DNA of 34,331 nt from Actinomycetota bacterium (GTDB taxonomy: Bacteria > Actinomycetota > Actinomycetes > Nanopelagicales > Nanopelagicaceae). The stretch spans positions 1-34,331 of the forward strand of contig VGAI01000010.1 of the NCBI GenBank assembly GCA_016870815.1, written 5' to 3'. The translations under genes were made by a program, and so were the position numbers. The notes under the pieces were generated by a model, which was not told where the DNA came from, searched no databases, and saw nothing but the letters and a program-made list of their open reading frames with translations. Below are positions 8,216 to 19,317 of the stretch, one piece after another. Numbering within the stretch: position 1 is the stretch's first letter; the number at the start of each line of letters is the position of its first letter.

Positions 8216-10960
8216 GTGGCGAAAGTCCGCGTATATGAATTAGCAAAAGAACTCGGCATGGAGAGCAAGGATGTCCTTGCAAAACTCCAAGAGCTAGGTG
8301 AGTTCGTTCGTTCTGCATCCTCTACAGTTGAACCACCTGTCGTTCGCAAGATGCGCGACCTCTATCCAGCCGTTGCCGCTGCAGGGGCTGAAGAAAAACC
8401 AAAAGCGAAGAAGCCTGCGCCAAAGAAGAGCGCTGCAAAGAAGCAAGCTGAAGCCGCGCCAGAAATTCCTGCTGAGTTAGAGGCAGCGATAAAAGAGGCG
8501 CAAGCAGCGAGAGAAGCACAAGCGGCAAGAGAAGCCGAGCGCGAGATTGTCGATCAAAGACCAACATTCACGGCGCCACCACAAGCGCCTCGACCAGCAC
8601 CGGCCTCGCAACCTCCGCGACCTCAGGGCGATCGAGGGCGAAATAACCAACCACCTCGCCCACAGCGAACCGGAAACAATCCTTTTGGTACATCTGCGAT
8701 TCCTCGTCCACCGAGGCCACAACAAGGTCAAACAGTTCGTCCTGGACAACGTCCGCCCATGGCAGGACCACGACCAGGATCAGTTCGCCCAGGATTTGCA
8801 GCGCGACCACAACAAGGTGGAAGACCTGGACAACCAACTCGTCCTGTCGGACCCGGTGGTGCCGGTGGACCTGGTGGTCGTGATTCACGCGGAGGTGGAG
8901 CTGGCTCTCCTTATCGTTCATCGCGACCCGGTGGAGCAGGTGGCGGTACCAGTGGACCTGGTGGCGGCGGTTTTGCTGGACGAGGTGGAAGTGGTGGACC
9001 TAGCGGTCGATCAGGCGGTGCACCAGGTGGTCGCGGATCAACTGCAGGTGCATTCGGCAAAGGTAAGAAGAAATCGAAGATCTCTAAATCAAAGAAAGCG
9101 CGTCGTGAAGAGATCGACAACATGGAGGCGCCAGTACTTGGTGGCGTAAAGGTCCAACGTGGAAATGGCGCAACTATTCGGCTGAGGCGCGGTGCGACGC
9201 TTGCTGACCTTGGCGAGAAAATCAATGCAGAGCCAAGCCAGTTAGTTGCAGCGCTCTTCCAACTGGGCGAGATGGTGACGGCGACACAATCCGTTGATGA
9301 AGACACCTTCAAGATTCTTGGAACAGAAATCGGCTACGAGATTGAGATTGTCAGTCCTGAAGATGAAGATCGAGAGATCTTGCAGGGCTTTGATATCGAC
9401 CTTGAAGATGAGTTAAATACCTACGAACAAGATCTCCTTATTGCACGACCACCAATTGTCACAGTAATGGGCCATGTCGATCACGGTAAGACTCGACTCC
9501 TTGATGCAATCAGGCAGACTGAAGTAGTCAAAGGCGAGGCTGGTGGAATCACACAGCACATCGGCGCCTATCAAATTCACCACAACCATGATGGAATTGA
9601 AAGAGCGATCACCTTTATCGATACACCAGGTCATGAAGCCTTCACCGCAATGCGTGCTCGTGGCGCGAAAGTCACGGATATCGCTGTTCTCGTCGTGGCG
9701 GCAGATGACGGCGTGATGCCTCAGACGATTGAAGCGCTCAATCACGCACAGGCTGCGAATGTTCCTATCGTTGTTGCAGTCAACAAGGTCGATAGAGAAG
9801 GTGCTAATCCAGGCAAGATTAGGCAACAGTTGACCGAATATAACCTGGTTGCTGAGGAATATGGTGGCGAGACGATCTTTGTTGATGTCTCTGCGCTACA
9901 AGGAAAAGGAATCGATAGTCTGATTGATGCGATTCTCTTGACTGCCGATGCAGCGATTGATCTTCGTGCGATCCAAGATGGCGATGCTCGTGGCGTTGCC
10001 ATCGAAGCTCACCTCGATAAGGGACGCGGTCCAGTTGCTACGGTCCTGGTTCAACGCGGACAACTCCATGTGGGAGATGCTGTCGTTGCGGGTGGCGCAT
10101 TTGGTCGTGTCCGAGCGATGCTTGATGAATTTGGTTCGCCGGTAGAGGTTGCAGGACCTTCGCGTCCGGTTCAAGTACTTGGCTTCACATCAGTTCCAAG
10201 TGCAGGTGATGGCTTCATCGTCGCACCAGAGGATCGAACTGCTCGTCAGATTGCTGAGAAGCGCCAAGCGGCTGAGCGCAATGCTGCGCTGATGAAGGCA
10301 CGAAAGAAGGTCTCGCTCGAAGACTTCATGGAGCAATCAAAGGTCGAAACGCTCAACCTCATCCTCAAGGGTGACGTCTCTGGTTCAGTTGAAGCCTTGG
10401 AAGATGCGTTAGTGCAACTTGACGTTGGTAGTGAAGTAGAACTTCGCGTCATTCACCGCGGAGTTGGTGCAATCACGAAGAGCGATGTCACTCTTGCTTC
10501 GGCATCACAAGCTGTTGTCATCGGCTTCAATGTCAAACCTGAAACTCATACTGCGATCTTTGCTGAGCAAGAGGGTGTTGAGATTCGCTTCTACTCAGTG
10601 ATCTACAAGGCGATTGAAGAGATTGAGGCAGCGCTCAAGGGACTTCTCAAGCCAGAGTTCGAAGAGGCCGTCCTTGGTAATGCCGAGATTCGAGAGATCT
10701 TCAGATCATCTAAGTTCGGAAATATCGCCGGTTCCATGGTTCAAGATGGACTCATCCGACGAAATGCCAAGGCCCGTGTCATTCGTGGCGGCGTAGTCGT
10801 CGGGGACAACTTAACTATCGAGTCACTGAAGCGATTCAAAGATGATGCCACGGAAGTCAAAGAAGGTTACGAGTGCGGTATTGGCGTCGGATCCTTCAAG
10901 GACATCCAGGTGGGTGACCAGATCCAAGTATTTGAGATGCGTGAGAAGAAGCGGGTATAG
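8216..10960 (+). CDS. infB: Translation initiation factor IF-2
   Basis: GTPase that places fMet-tRNA in the P site. GTG start with AGAGGAG just upstream. The 914 aa comprise an N-terminal IF2_N domain ([25 protein letters not shown]), an Ala/Lys then Pro/Gly/Arg-rich low-complexity linker (about residues 60-290) and a second IF2_N-like domain ([15 protein letters not shown]). The G domain has GHVDHGKT (about 418-425), DTPGHEAFT and NKVD, followed by domains II, III and IV. The long disordered linker is typical of actinobacterial IF-2 and generates several spurious ORFs in other frames. rbfA follows 2 nt later. Confidence 0.97.
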   Translation: MAKVRVYELAKELGMESKDVLAKLQELGEFVRSASSTVEPPVVRKMRDLYPAVAAAGAEEKPKAKKPAPKKSAAKKQAEAAPEIPAELEAAIKEAQAAREAQAAREAEREIVDQRPTFTAPPQAPRPAPASQPPRPQGDRGRNNQPPRPQRTGNNPFGTSAIPRPPRPQQGQTVRPGQRPPMAGPRPGSVRPGFAARPQQGGRPGQPTRPVGPGGAGGPGGRDSRGGGAGSPYRSSRPGGAGGGTSGPGGGGFAGRGGSGGPSGRSGGAPGGRGSTAGAFGKGKKKSKISKSKKARREEIDNMEAPVLGGVKVQRGNGATIRLRRGATLADLGEKINAEPSQLVAALFQLGEMVTATQSVDEDTFKILGTEIGYEIEIVSPEDEDREILQGFDIDLEDELNTYEQDLLIARPPIVTVMGHVDHGKTRLLDAIRQTEVVKGEAGGITQHIGAYQIHHNHDGIERAITFIDTPGHEAFTAMRARGAKVTDIAVLVVAADDGVMPQTIEALNHAQAANVPIVVAVNKVDREGANPGKIRQQLTEYNLVAEEYGGETIFVDVSALQGKGIDSLIDAILLTADAAIDLRAIQDGDARGVAIEAHLDKGRGPVATVLVQRGQLHVGDAVVAGGAFGRVRAMLDEFGSPVEVAGPSRPVQVLGFTSVPSAGDGFIVAPEDRTARQIAEKRQAAERNAALMKARKKVSLEDFMEQSKVETLNLILKGDVSGSVEALEDALVQLDVGSEVELRVIHRGVGAITKSDVTLASASQAVVIGFNVKPETHTAIFAEQEGVEIRFYSVIYKAIEEIEAALKGLLKPEFEEAVLGNAEIREIFRSSKFGNIAGSMVQDGLIRRNAKARVIRGGVVVGDNLTIESLKRFKDDATEVKEGYECGIGVGSFKDIQVGDQIQVFEMREKKRV

Positions 10961-10962
10961 CA

Positions 10963-11406
10963 ATGCGCCATCACTCAAACCCTTCACATCGAACTGGACG
11001 AGTTGCTGATCGAATCAAGGAGGTAGTGGCATCCGCCCTTGAAAGCAAGGTGAAGGATCCAAGGCTTGGCTTTGTCACAGTCACCGATGTGCGCGTCACG
11101 GGTGATCTGCAGAGCGCTTCGATCTTCTACACCGTCTTTGGCAGCGATGAAGAACGGAAAGCCACCTCAGCGGCGCTCAAGAGTGCGACTGGACTCCTTA
11201 GATCCGAAGTAGGTCAAGCACTTGGCACTCGATTGACGCCGACCATCACATTCTTCGAAGATGCGATTAGTGAGAGCGTGACAAGTTTCGACTCACTCCT
11301 TGCCGAAGTGAAGAAACATGATGCAGAAGTTGCAGCGATTAGGGAGAAGGCAAAACCGGTTGGCGATGCTGATCCTTATCGGCATTCACCGAAGAGCCAG
11401 AGTTAG
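10963..11406 (+). CDS. rbfA: 30S ribosome-binding factor A
   Basis: Cold-shock 30S maturation factor. The 147-aa protein has the KH-like fold pattern: RVADRIKEVVASALESKVKDPRLGFVTVTDVRVTGDLQSASIFYTVFG, then TGLLRSEVGQALGTRLTPTITF. The C-terminal tail is charged. It starts 2 nt after infB without its own clear SD, suggesting translational coupling, and lies 15 nt before truB. Confidence 0.95.
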   Translation: MRHHSNPSHRTGRVADRIKEVVASALESKVKDPRLGFVTVTDVRVTGDLQSASIFYTVFGSDEERKATSAALKSATGLLRSEVGQALGTRLTPTITFFEDAISESVTSFDSLLAEVKKHDAEVAAIREKAKPVGDADPYRHSPKSQS

Positions 11407-11421
11407 TCAGGCAGAGAAAAG

Positions 11422-12264
11422 TTGAACGCAGGCTTTCTCGTTCTTGATAAGCCAGAGGGCATCACGAGCCATGATCTTGTGGCGCGCGCACGGCGAATAC
11501 TTGGCACTCGCAAGATTGGTCATGCCGGAACTTTGGATCCGATGGCAACGGGTTTGATGGTCCTTGGAATCGAATCAGCGACCAGGCTTCTTGATTACAT
11601 CATGCAGGGCAAGAAGCGTTACCTCGCAACGGTCAAAGTTGGAGTCCTTACCTCGACAGATGATCGCGAAGGCGACGTTATTGCCACCAACGAAGTGAAC
11701 GCTGCTTCAATAGAGAGAGCAATCATCGACTTAGAGTCGATGATTGGTGTGATTGATCAGGTTCCAAGTGCAGTCTCGGCGATAAAGGTGGATGGCAAGC
11801 GCGCCTACCAGAGGGTCCGCGATGGCGAGAAGGTCGAGCTGAAGGCGCGGCAAGTGGAGATATTTAGGATAGAAATCTTGCAGGCACGAAGTGATGAGAT
11901 TGATCTCGACATTACCTGCTCTGCCGGTACTTATATCCGTTCGATCGCACGCGATATCGGTGGCCATCTCATCTCACTGAGAAGAATCGAGGCATCACCT
12001 TTTACTCTGGCTGATGTCAAGGAAATCTCCACCGAAGCAATCATTCCTGCAGCGAGCGCAATTTCTAAGGTATTGCCAAGCAGGAATCTCAGTGATGAAG
12101 AAACGAGCGCGCTCTCTTTTGGTAAAGCTATTACTTCTTCAGGAATGTCAGGCGATTCAATCGCTGCGATATCGCCAGTTGGTGAACTCGTGGCGATAAT
12201 CAAAGATGACGGTGCCTCTGCGAGTCCAAAGACTGTTTTTGCGACACGAGTTGGGGCGCTCTGA
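11422..12264 (+). CDS. truB: tRNA pseudouridine(55) synthase
   Basis: Makes psi-55 in the T loop of tRNAs. The 280-aa protein has the KPxGxTS motif (DKPEGITSHD) and the catalytic aspartate D39 in GHAGTLDPMATGLM. KRYLATVKVG, VPSAVSAIKVDGKRAYQRVRDG and CSAGTYIRSIARDIG follow, and the C-terminal PUA-like region is weaker. The predicted start is a TTG at 11422, which fits the family N-terminus (FLVLDKPEG), with only a poor purine stretch upstream. Its TGA shares a base with the ATG of ribF (TGATG), a typical coupling arrangement. Confidence 0.95.
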   Translation: MNAGFLVLDKPEGITSHDLVARARRILGTRKIGHAGTLDPMATGLMVLGIESATRLLDYIMQGKKRYLATVKVGVLTSTDDREGDVIATNEVNAASIERAIIDLESMIGVIDQVPSAVSAIKVDGKRAYQRVRDGEKVELKARQVEIFRIEILQARSDEIDLDITCSAGTYIRSIARDIGGHLISLRRIEASPFTLADVKEISTEAIIPAASAISKVLPSRNLSDEETSALSFGKAITSSGMSGDSIAAISPVGELVAIIKDDGASASPKTVFATRVGAL

Positions 12265-13190
12265 TGAACCCTAGTAATCAATTGATCTGGCATGAGAGCG
12301 AGATTCGCGGTGGTGCTGTGGCAATTGGAATCTTCGACGGAGTACATCAGGGCCATCAACTACTTCTCGAGCGAGCCCGCTCGCAGAGCGAACGCGTTGT
12401 AGCTCTTACTTTCTATCCTCATCCAACAGCGATTCTCGCGCCTGAGAAAGAGCCAACGTTTTTGCTCTCACTGGAGGATCGTGTTGCCCAGCTTCGTCTT
12501 ACCGGTGCTGATTCAGTTGCAGTCCACCCATTCACCAAAGAGTTTGCTGCTTTGACGCCTGATCAGTTCATTGAAGAAATCCTGATTGGCGCGCTTGATT
12601 CAAAGCATGTGGTTGTCGGTTCAAATTTCACATTCGGGGCAAAGGCATCCGGTGACGTAACGACTTTGTCTGACCGCAAGGAGTTCTCACTTGATGTGGT
12701 TTCACTTGCTGAGAAACTAGGCGAGGCTGTCTCATCGACTCGGATCAGAAAGTTGATTAGAGATGGTGCGGTTGAGATGGCGAGTGAACTGCTCACAAGA
12801 GCGCATCAACTCACTGGTGAGGTGGTTCACGGTGAGAAACGTGGTCGAGAAATTGGATATCCCACAGCGAATCTTGCCCTCGACCCCAAGGCGACAGTTC
12901 CAAAAGAAGGTGTCTATGCCGGATGGCTCACAGTGGGAACATCACGATGGCAAGCAGCGATATCTATCGGTCGTAACCCGACTTTTCCAAAAGCAAATGG
13001 TGAGCGGGCAATTCAAGTTGAGGCTTATGCAATTGATGAAGTCGGATTGGATCTCTATGGCAAGGACGCGCGAATTGAGTTCGGGTATCTCCTCCGTGAA
13101 ACATTGAAGTTCGATTCACTCGATGCTCTCCTGGCGCAGATGCGAGATGATGTGAATCAAGCGCGAAAATTGACCCAGATTGAGCGGTAA
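12264..13190 (+). CDS. ribF: Bifunctional riboflavin kinase / FAD synthetase
   Basis: Phosphorylates riboflavin to FMN and adenylates FMN to FAD. The 308 aa contain an N-terminal nucleotidyltransferase domain, with GIFDGVHQGHQLLL, TFYPHPTAIL and the SSTRIRKLIRDG segment. The C-terminal flavokinase domain (from about residue 185) has HGEKRGREIGYPTANL, GVYAGWLTVG and IGRNPTF. It overlaps truB by one base and closes this translation-gene run before rpsO. Confidence 0.95.
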   Translation: MNPSNQLIWHESEIRGGAVAIGIFDGVHQGHQLLLERARSQSERVVALTFYPHPTAILAPEKEPTFLLSLEDRVAQLRLTGADSVAVHPFTKEFAALTPDQFIEEILIGALDSKHVVVGSNFTFGAKASGDVTTLSDRKEFSLDVVSLAEKLGEAVSSTRIRKLIRDGAVEMASELLTRAHQLTGEVVHGEKRGREIGYPTANLALDPKATVPKEGVYAGWLTVGTSRWQAAISIGRNPTFPKANGERAIQVEAYAIDEVGLDLYGKDARIEFGYLLRETLKFDSLDALLAQMRDDVNQARKLTQIER

Positions 13191-13225
13191 TCGGGGCCGA
13201 TTTCCTTGGATCTGTGGGGCGCTGG

Positions 13226-13333
13226 TAACCTTCGGCGACTCAGTTATAGAGAAACTATGTGAGTCACGCGAGATAACTGGTGGCTTTGTGAGAGATACCG
13301 AAGTCCCTCGCCTACGATGCAAAGGAGTCAGCA
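13226..13333 (+). promoter_or_regulatory. rpsO leader: candidate -10 box, 5' hairpin and SD
   Basis: TAACCT (13226-13231) is a possible -10 box. Immediately downstream GACTCA (13237-13242) pairs with TGAGTC (13260-13265), and TATAG pairs with CTATG inside it around an AGAAA loop, giving an 11-bp interrupted hairpin at the probable 5' end of the mRNA. The SD region AAAGGAGTC (13321-13329) contains a second GAGTC able to pair with the same GACTC. rpsO leaders of several phyla bind S15 for autoregulation; whether this one does is inference. Confidence 0.4.
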
Positions 13334-13603
13334 ATGGCGCTAAAGCCCGCTGAGACGAAAGAACTTGTATCCACCTACGGTGCCTCTGCATCGGATACCG
13401 GAAGCCCAGAGGCGCAGATTGCGATTCTCTCGAAGCGAATAGATCAGATCACTGAGCATTTGCAGACCAACAAGAACGATCATCACAATAGACGTGGTCT
13501 TCTTCTCTTGGTCGGTAAGCGTCGGCGTATCTTGCAGTATCTCGCCAAGGTCGATATCGAGCGATACCGCGCGATCATCGACAAACTTGGTATCCGCCGC
13601 TAA
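13334..13603 (+). CDS. rpsO: 30S ribosomal protein S15
   Basis: Primary 16S rRNA-binding protein of the 30S platform. The full-length 89 aa show the signatures [44 protein letters not shown] and [18 protein letters not shown] lies 5-6 nt before the ATG. The next gene is pnp after 286 nt, the widespread rpsO-pnp order. Confidence 0.97.
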   Translation: MALKPAETKELVSTYGASASDTGSPEAQIAILSKRIDQITEHLQTNKNDHHNRRGLLLLVGKRRRILQYLAKVDIERYRAIIDKLGIRR

Positions 13604-13645
13604 GCGAACATCGCTTCACTCGGCACCAAAAACTTCATAGAACTT

Positions 13646-13672
13646 GTTTGAGACCTTGAAACAGTCTCAAAC
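13646..13672 (+). terminator. Strong inverted repeat after rpsO (possible terminator or processing stem)
   Basis: GTTTGAGAC and GTCTCAAAC form a perfect 9-bp stem with a 9-nt loop, 42 nt past the rpsO stop. No U-run follows; instead a 10-nt direct repeat TCAAACCATT occurs twice (13667-13686), partly using the right arm. It could be a weak terminator, a 3'-end stabiliser or an RNase site. Confidence 0.4.
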
Positions 13673-13710
13673 CATTTCAAACCATTGAGGTCGGCTTCGA
13701 TCGCAAGGGA

Positions 13711-13739
13711 TTGACGTAAGTCTCTTTCATTTATAGATG
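13711..13739 (+). promoter_or_regulatory. Promoter upstream of pnp
   Basis: TTGACG (13711-13716) followed by TATAGATG (13732-13739); the spacer is 15-17 nt depending on the -10 register. This is the clearest sigma-A/HrdB-like promoter in the first half of the window. It implies a roughly 140-nt pnp leader. Confidence 0.6.
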
Positions 13740-13759
13740 ACTGGTCCTCGGTAGTGGTT

Positions 13760-13791
13760 CACAGAGAGTTCTCTGTGTGCTTCGATCGAAG
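13760..13791 (+). promoter_or_regulatory. Two palindromes in the pnp leader
   Basis: CACAGAGA-GT-TCTCTGTG (13760-13777) and the self-complementary CTTCGATCGAAG (13780-13791) lie back to back downstream of the promoter. As RNA the first makes a short stem-loop. pnp leaders in enterobacteria are autoregulated through a leader stem; a similar role here is inference. Confidence 0.4.
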
Positions 13792-13849
13792 ATCGTTATC
13801 TCAGTGAAGATTCTTTCGCCTCAATTCCCTTTCTTCGTCGTCTACCTCG

Positions 13850-13881
13850 CCTGCAATGAGCATGGTGCTCAACGGCAGGAG
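13850..13881 (+). promoter_or_regulatory. Hairpin covering the upstream pnp SD
   Basis: CCTGC (13850-13854) pairs with GCAGG (13875-13879), and inside it GAGCA pairs with TGCTC around TGG. The right arm includes the AGG of the AGGAG that serves the GTG at 13890. A second SD, AAGGAGA (13893-13899), lies outside the stem and serves the GTG at 13908. Confidence 0.4.
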
Positions 13882-13889
13882 TACGAGAC

Positions 13890-16139
13890 GTGAAGGAGAC
13901 CCAATACGTGGGTAATCAAGTCCATACATCAATAGCAACAATCGATAACGGCAAGTTCGGCAAGCGCGAGATCCGCTTCGAGACCGGACGCCTAGCACAA
14001 CAAGCATCAGGAAGCACCGTCGTCTATCTCGACGAGGAGACGATGTTGCTCTCAGCAACGACTGCATCAAAGTCGCCTCGCGAATCATTCGACTTCTTCC
14101 CACTGACGGTGGATGTAGAGGAGCGGATGTATGCTGCAGGTCGTATCCCTGGATCTTTCTTTCGCCGCGAAGGTCGACCAAGTGAAGAAGCAATTCTCAC
14201 CTGCCGATTGATCGATAGGCCACTTCGCCCATCATTCGTCAAAGGACTTCGCAATGAAGTTCAAGTAGTAGTCACCGTGATGGCACTTCATCCCGATCAT
14301 ATGTATGACGTCGTTGCAATCAATGCTGCTTCGATGTCGACTCAACTAGCAGGCTTGCCATACGCCGGCCCAGTTGGGGCAGTTCGAGTCGCACTGATTG
14401 AAGGCCAATGGGTCGCTTTTCCTGATCACTCACAGGTAGCGGGCGCTGTCTTCGATATGGTCGTAGCTGGCCGTATCGCACATGATGATGTCGCAATCAT
14501 GATGGTTGAGGCAGAGGCTACTGATAACACAATCGAATTGATCAAGGGTGGGGCAACCGCTCCAACTGAAGAGGTAGTAGCTTCAGGCCTTGAGGAAGCG
14601 AAGAAGTTCATTCGCATCATGTGCGAAGCGCAGATTGAACTCGCCAAGATTGCCGCGAAGCCAACTGCAGAATTCCCGGTCTTCCTTGACTATCAAGATG
14701 ATGTCTATCAAGCCGTTGAGAAATCGGCGAAAGAGAGCATTGCAAAAGCGCTCACCATTGCCGGAAAGCAAGAGCGCGAAGAGCAACTCGCTTCCATCTC
14801 TGAAAGTGTGACCTCAGAGCTCGCACCTTCCTTTGAAGGACGTGAGAAGGAAATCTCTGCAGCAATCCGCTCGGTCACGAAGAAATCGGTTCGCCAACGC
14901 GTGCTTCGCGACAAGATTCGTATCGATGGTCGTGGTCTGAAGGACATTCGGCCTCTCTCTGCTGAGGTAGAGGTTGTGCCTCGCGTTCACGGATCTGCAC
15001 TCTTTGAGCGAGGCGAGACTCAGATTCTCGGAATCACTACTCTCAACATGCTCAAGATGGAGCAACAGCTCGACACTTTGAGCCCTGAGACAACGAAGCG
15101 CTATATGCATAACTACAACTTCCCGCCTTACTCAACTGGTGAGACAGGTCGCGTTGGGTCACCTAAGCGACGAGAGATCGGACATGGCGCTCTCGCTGAG
15201 CGCGCGCTTGTTCCAGTCCTGCCAAAGCGTGAGGAGTTTCCTTATGCGATCCGCCAGGTCTCAGAGGCACTTGGTTCCAATGGTTCAACATCAATGGGAT
15301 CGGTCTGCGCATCGACACTTTCACTGCTCAACGCCGGAGTGCCACTCAAGGCTCCTGTTGCCGGTATCGCCATGGGACTCATCTCAGATGATCTTGATGG
15401 CAAGACTGAATATGTCGCACTCACTGACATCCTCGGTGCTGAAGATGCATTCGGCGATATGGATTTCAAGGTCGCAGGAACTCATGAATTCGTCACCGCG
15501 CTCCAACTCGATACTAAACTTGATGGAATCCCAGCAAGTGTTCTCGGTGGCGCGCTGCATCAAGCACGTGAAGCACGGCTTCGAATCCTTGATGTGATGG
15601 CAGAGGCGATTGATCGTCCAGATGAGATGAATCCTCTTGCGCCACGCATTATCTCGGTCAAGGTCCCTGAGGACATGATCGGAGCGATCATCGGACCAAA
15701 GGGCAAGATGATCAATCAGATTCAAGATGAGACCGGAGCGGAGATCACCATCGAAGATGATGGAACGGTCTATATCGGTGCCACCAATGGAACTGCAGCG
15801 GATGCCGCAAAGAAGATGATCAATGACATCGTGAATCCTAAGGTTCCACAAGTAGGGGAGCGATATAACGGAAGCGTCGTCAAGTTGGCTGCTTTCGGTG
15901 CTTTCATCAACTTGGTTCCAGGAAAAGATGGGCTTCTGCATGTCTCACAGATTCGAAAGATGCATGGTGGAAAGCGCATCGACAATCTTGAAGATGTGAT
16001 GAAGGTCGGAGATAAGGTTCATGTTGAGATTGGTGAGATCGACCCGAAGGGCAAGCTCTCACTCATCCCAGTCCTTGATGACTCAGCAGAAGCCAACTCA
16101 GGGCATGCTGATAATGCAAAGGCCGAGGCGCAGGAGTAA
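13890..16139 (+). CDS. pnp: Polyribonucleotide nucleotidyltransferase (PNPase)
   Basis: Phosphorolytic 3'-5' exoribonuclease. The 749 aa comprise a first RNase PH domain ([58 protein letters not shown]), a helical linker and a second RNase PH domain ([32 protein letters not shown]). These are followed by a KH domain ([18 protein letters not shown]) and an S1 domain ([28 protein letters not shown]). The start is ambiguous: GTG 13890 has AGGAG 8 nt upstream, while in-frame GTG 13908 has a better AAGGAGA. Both fit the variable family N-terminus; the difference is six residues. Confidence 0.96.
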   Translation: MKETQYVGNQVHTSIATIDNGKFGKREIRFETGRLAQQASGSTVVYLDEETMLLSATTASKSPRESFDFFPLTVDVEERMYAAGRIPGSFFRREGRPSEEAILTCRLIDRPLRPSFVKGLRNEVQVVVTVMALHPDHMYDVVAINAASMSTQLAGLPYAGPVGAVRVALIEGQWVAFPDHSQVAGAVFDMVVAGRIAHDDVAIMMVEAEATDNTIELIKGGATAPTEEVVASGLEEAKKFIRIMCEAQIELAKIAAKPTAEFPVFLDYQDDVYQAVEKSAKESIAKALTIAGKQEREEQLASISESVTSELAPSFEGREKEISAAIRSVTKKSVRQRVLRDKIRIDGRGLKDIRPLSAEVEVVPRVHGSALFERGETQILGITTLNMLKMEQQLDTLSPETTKRYMHNYNFPPYSTGETGRVGSPKRREIGHGALAERALVPVLPKREEFPYAIRQVSEALGSNGSTSMGSVCASTLSLLNAGVPLKAPVAGIAMGLISDDLDGKTEYVALTDILGAEDAFGDMDFKVAGTHEFVTALQLDTKLDGIPASVLGGALHQAREARLRILDVMAEAIDRPDEMNPLAPRIISVKVPEDMIGAIIGPKGKMINQIQDETGAEITIEDDGTVYIGATNGTAADAAKKMINDIVNPKVPQVGERYNGSVVKLAAFGAFINLVPGKDGLLHVSQIRKMHGGKRIDNLEDVMKVGDKVHVEIGEIDPKGKLSLIPVLDDSAEANSGHADNAKAEAQE

Positions 16140-16174
16140 GACTGAGGCATCGGCTCAAGACGAACTTCGAAACG

Positions 16175-16180
16175 TAAGGT
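16175..16180 (+). promoter_or_regulatory. Putative -10 box of the leaderless M16 gene
   Basis: TAAGGT followed by 6 nt and the ATG at 16187; no SD. The same hexamer stands 7 nt before the thyX start. Confidence 0.4.
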
Positions 16181-16186
16181 ACTGAT

Positions 16187-18224
<2,038 letters not shown>

Positions 18225-18239
18225 TTCACTCTTAACTCG

Positions 18240-18289
18240 TTGCTACTTATTGCTACTTATTGCTACTTATTGCTACTTATTGATATTTG
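18240..18289. repeat. Tandem repeat, 4 perfect 10-nt units plus a degenerate fifth
   Basis: TTGCTACTTA occurs four times head to tail (18240-18279) and is followed by TTGATATTTG (18280-18289). It fills the 69-nt gap between the convergent dapB and azlD genes. It has no self-complementarity suggestive of a terminator; such arrays commonly vary in copy number by slippage. Confidence 0.95.
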
Positions 18290-18293
18290 TTGA

Positions 18294-18608
18294 TTAGATG
18301 AAGTTGTAGACCAGCGCTCCGGTCAGCCCTGCAACTACCAAGACGACGAGAAAACTTCTCTTGAGTCGTAGCGCAATGGCACCAGCAAGTAGACCGGCAA
18401 GACGATGATCGATGACCACTTCACCACTTTTTACCATGGTCTGTGAACCAACAAGAGCGGCTAATAGAACGATCGGAATCAGGGTCGTTATTCGTTGAAG
18501 ACGTTCCTTCGCAAGTATCGAACTCGGAACGTTATATCCGATGATACGAGCAATAAATATCAGTGCACTCGAAATCAGAATCGTTAGCCAGATGCTGTTA
18601 GTAGTCAT
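18294..18608 (-). CDS. azlD: Branched-chain amino-acid exporter small subunit AzlD
   Basis: Small hydrophobic protein, 104 aa from the ATG at 18608 (MTTNSIWLTILISSALIFIARIIGY...), with about four membrane segments and the AzlD pattern RLQRITTLIPIVLLAALVGSQ followed by DHRLAGLLAGAIALRLKRSFLVVLVVAG. The track starts 12 nt earlier at a GTG; the ATG gives the classic 4-nt ATGA overlap with azlC. With AzlC it would form a two-component exporter for branched-chain amino acids or analogues. Confidence 0.9.
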   Translation of the reverse strand: MTTNSIWLTILISSALIFIARIIGYNVPSSILAKERLQRITTLIPIVLLAALVGSQTMVKSGEVVIDHRLAGLLAGAIALRLKRSFLVVLVVAGLTGALVYNFI

Positions 18609-19261
18609 CGGGCCCGCCACCCGGCAATGAATGCGATGACTACGACCGAGATAATTGGAAGACCAGGGGAGAGGAAAGGTGAGAGAAGAAGTGCCGTGGC
18701 CATCGCGATGAGTGCGATGACTCGAAGCCTTGTTGTGGTGAGTTGGGGCCAGAGCAGTGCAAGAAATGCGGCGGGAACAGCGCTATCAAGGCCCCACTTC
18801 GATGGGTCATCCAAGAGGGATGCGCCGAATGCGCCAACGAGGGTGAAGAGATTCCAGAAGAAGAAGACGCCAAGACCTGTAAACCAAAATCCTTGACGGA
18901 CTCGGTCCTGGTCGCTTTGATCTTGCGCGAGAGCAACGAGAGTGGATTCATCGATTGTGATGTGGGAGGCAACGATTCGCTTAATCCCAGAAGTTCCAAG
19001 AAGTGGCGCCATTCGAAGGGCGTAGAAACCATTACGTAATCCCAAGAGAACGCCAGCGAGAATTGCCGCAATGAGAGTTCCGCCCGCACCGATAACGCCA
19101 ACGATTGCAAACTGTGATGCACCAGAGAATAGAAGGAGTGAGAGCGCACTGGTTTGCCAGATAGAGAGGCCCGCTGCAATTCCGGCCGCGCCGAAGGCTG
19201 CTCCGTAGATACCTACTGGAATCGCAACTCCCATGGATTGGCGGAAGATAGGAGATGACAC
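18605..19261 (-). CDS. azlC: Branched-chain amino-acid exporter large subunit AzlC
   Basis: The 218-aa membrane protein has the AzlC pattern PVGIYGAAFGAAGIAAGLS, LLLFSGASQFAIVGVIGAGG, GLRNGFYALRMAPLL and ASHITIDESTLVAL, plus late hydrophobic helices. The start is GTG 19261, or the ATG nine codons later; no SD is evident for either. azlC-azlD is inserted on the opposite strand between dapB and thyX, which are otherwise co-directional, and is divergent from thyX. Confidence 0.92.
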   Translation of the reverse strand: MSSPIFRQSMGVAIPVGIYGAAFGAAGIAAGLSIWQTSALSLLLFSGASQFAIVGVIGAGGTLIAAILAGVLLGLRNGFYALRMAPLLGTSGIKRIVASHITIDESTLVALAQDQSDQDRVRQGFWFTGLGVFFFWNLFTLVGAFGASLLDDPSKWGLDSAVPAAFLALLWPQLTTTRLRVIALIAMATALLLSPFLSPGLPIISVVVIAFIAGWRAR

Positions 19262-19304
19262 GCGGAGATTCTGCCCTATGGCAAAGAGATATCAGTACTT
19301 TAGA

Positions 19305-19310
19305 TAAGGT
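19305..19310 (+). promoter_or_regulatory. Putative -10 box of leaderless thyX
   Basis: TAAGGT with 7 nt to the GTG at 19318; no SD. It supports the GTG start over the longer frame that begins inside azlC. Confidence 0.4.
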
Positions 19311-19317
19311 CTGGCGC

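Noticed and set aside
8547-9149. 200-aa plus-strand ORF inside infB, and the minus-strand ORFs 8568-8921 and 8911-9312
   Set aside because: Produced by the low-complexity Pro/Gly/Arg linker of IF-2 read in other frames; no family pattern and no start signals.
13640-13690. CRISPR-like repeat because of GTTTGAGAC...GTCTCAAAC
   Set aside because: Only one inverted repeat and a single 10-nt direct duplication, no spacers of constant size, no cas genes.
15384-15941. 185-aa antisense ORF in pnp
   Set aside because: Entirely inside the well-supported PNPase frame; composition is that of a shadow frame.
18240-18289. CRISPR array or terminator
   Set aside because: Contiguous 10-nt units without spacers and without self-complementarity; simply a tandem repeat.
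18640-19179. 179-aa minus-strand ORF in a second frame of azlC
   Set aside because: The azlC frame gives the family match; this one is out of frame.
19255-19317. Longer thyX start in the ORF track
   Set aside because: It would overlap azlC, adds residues without family similarity, and the GTG at 19318 has a -10 box at leaderless distance.
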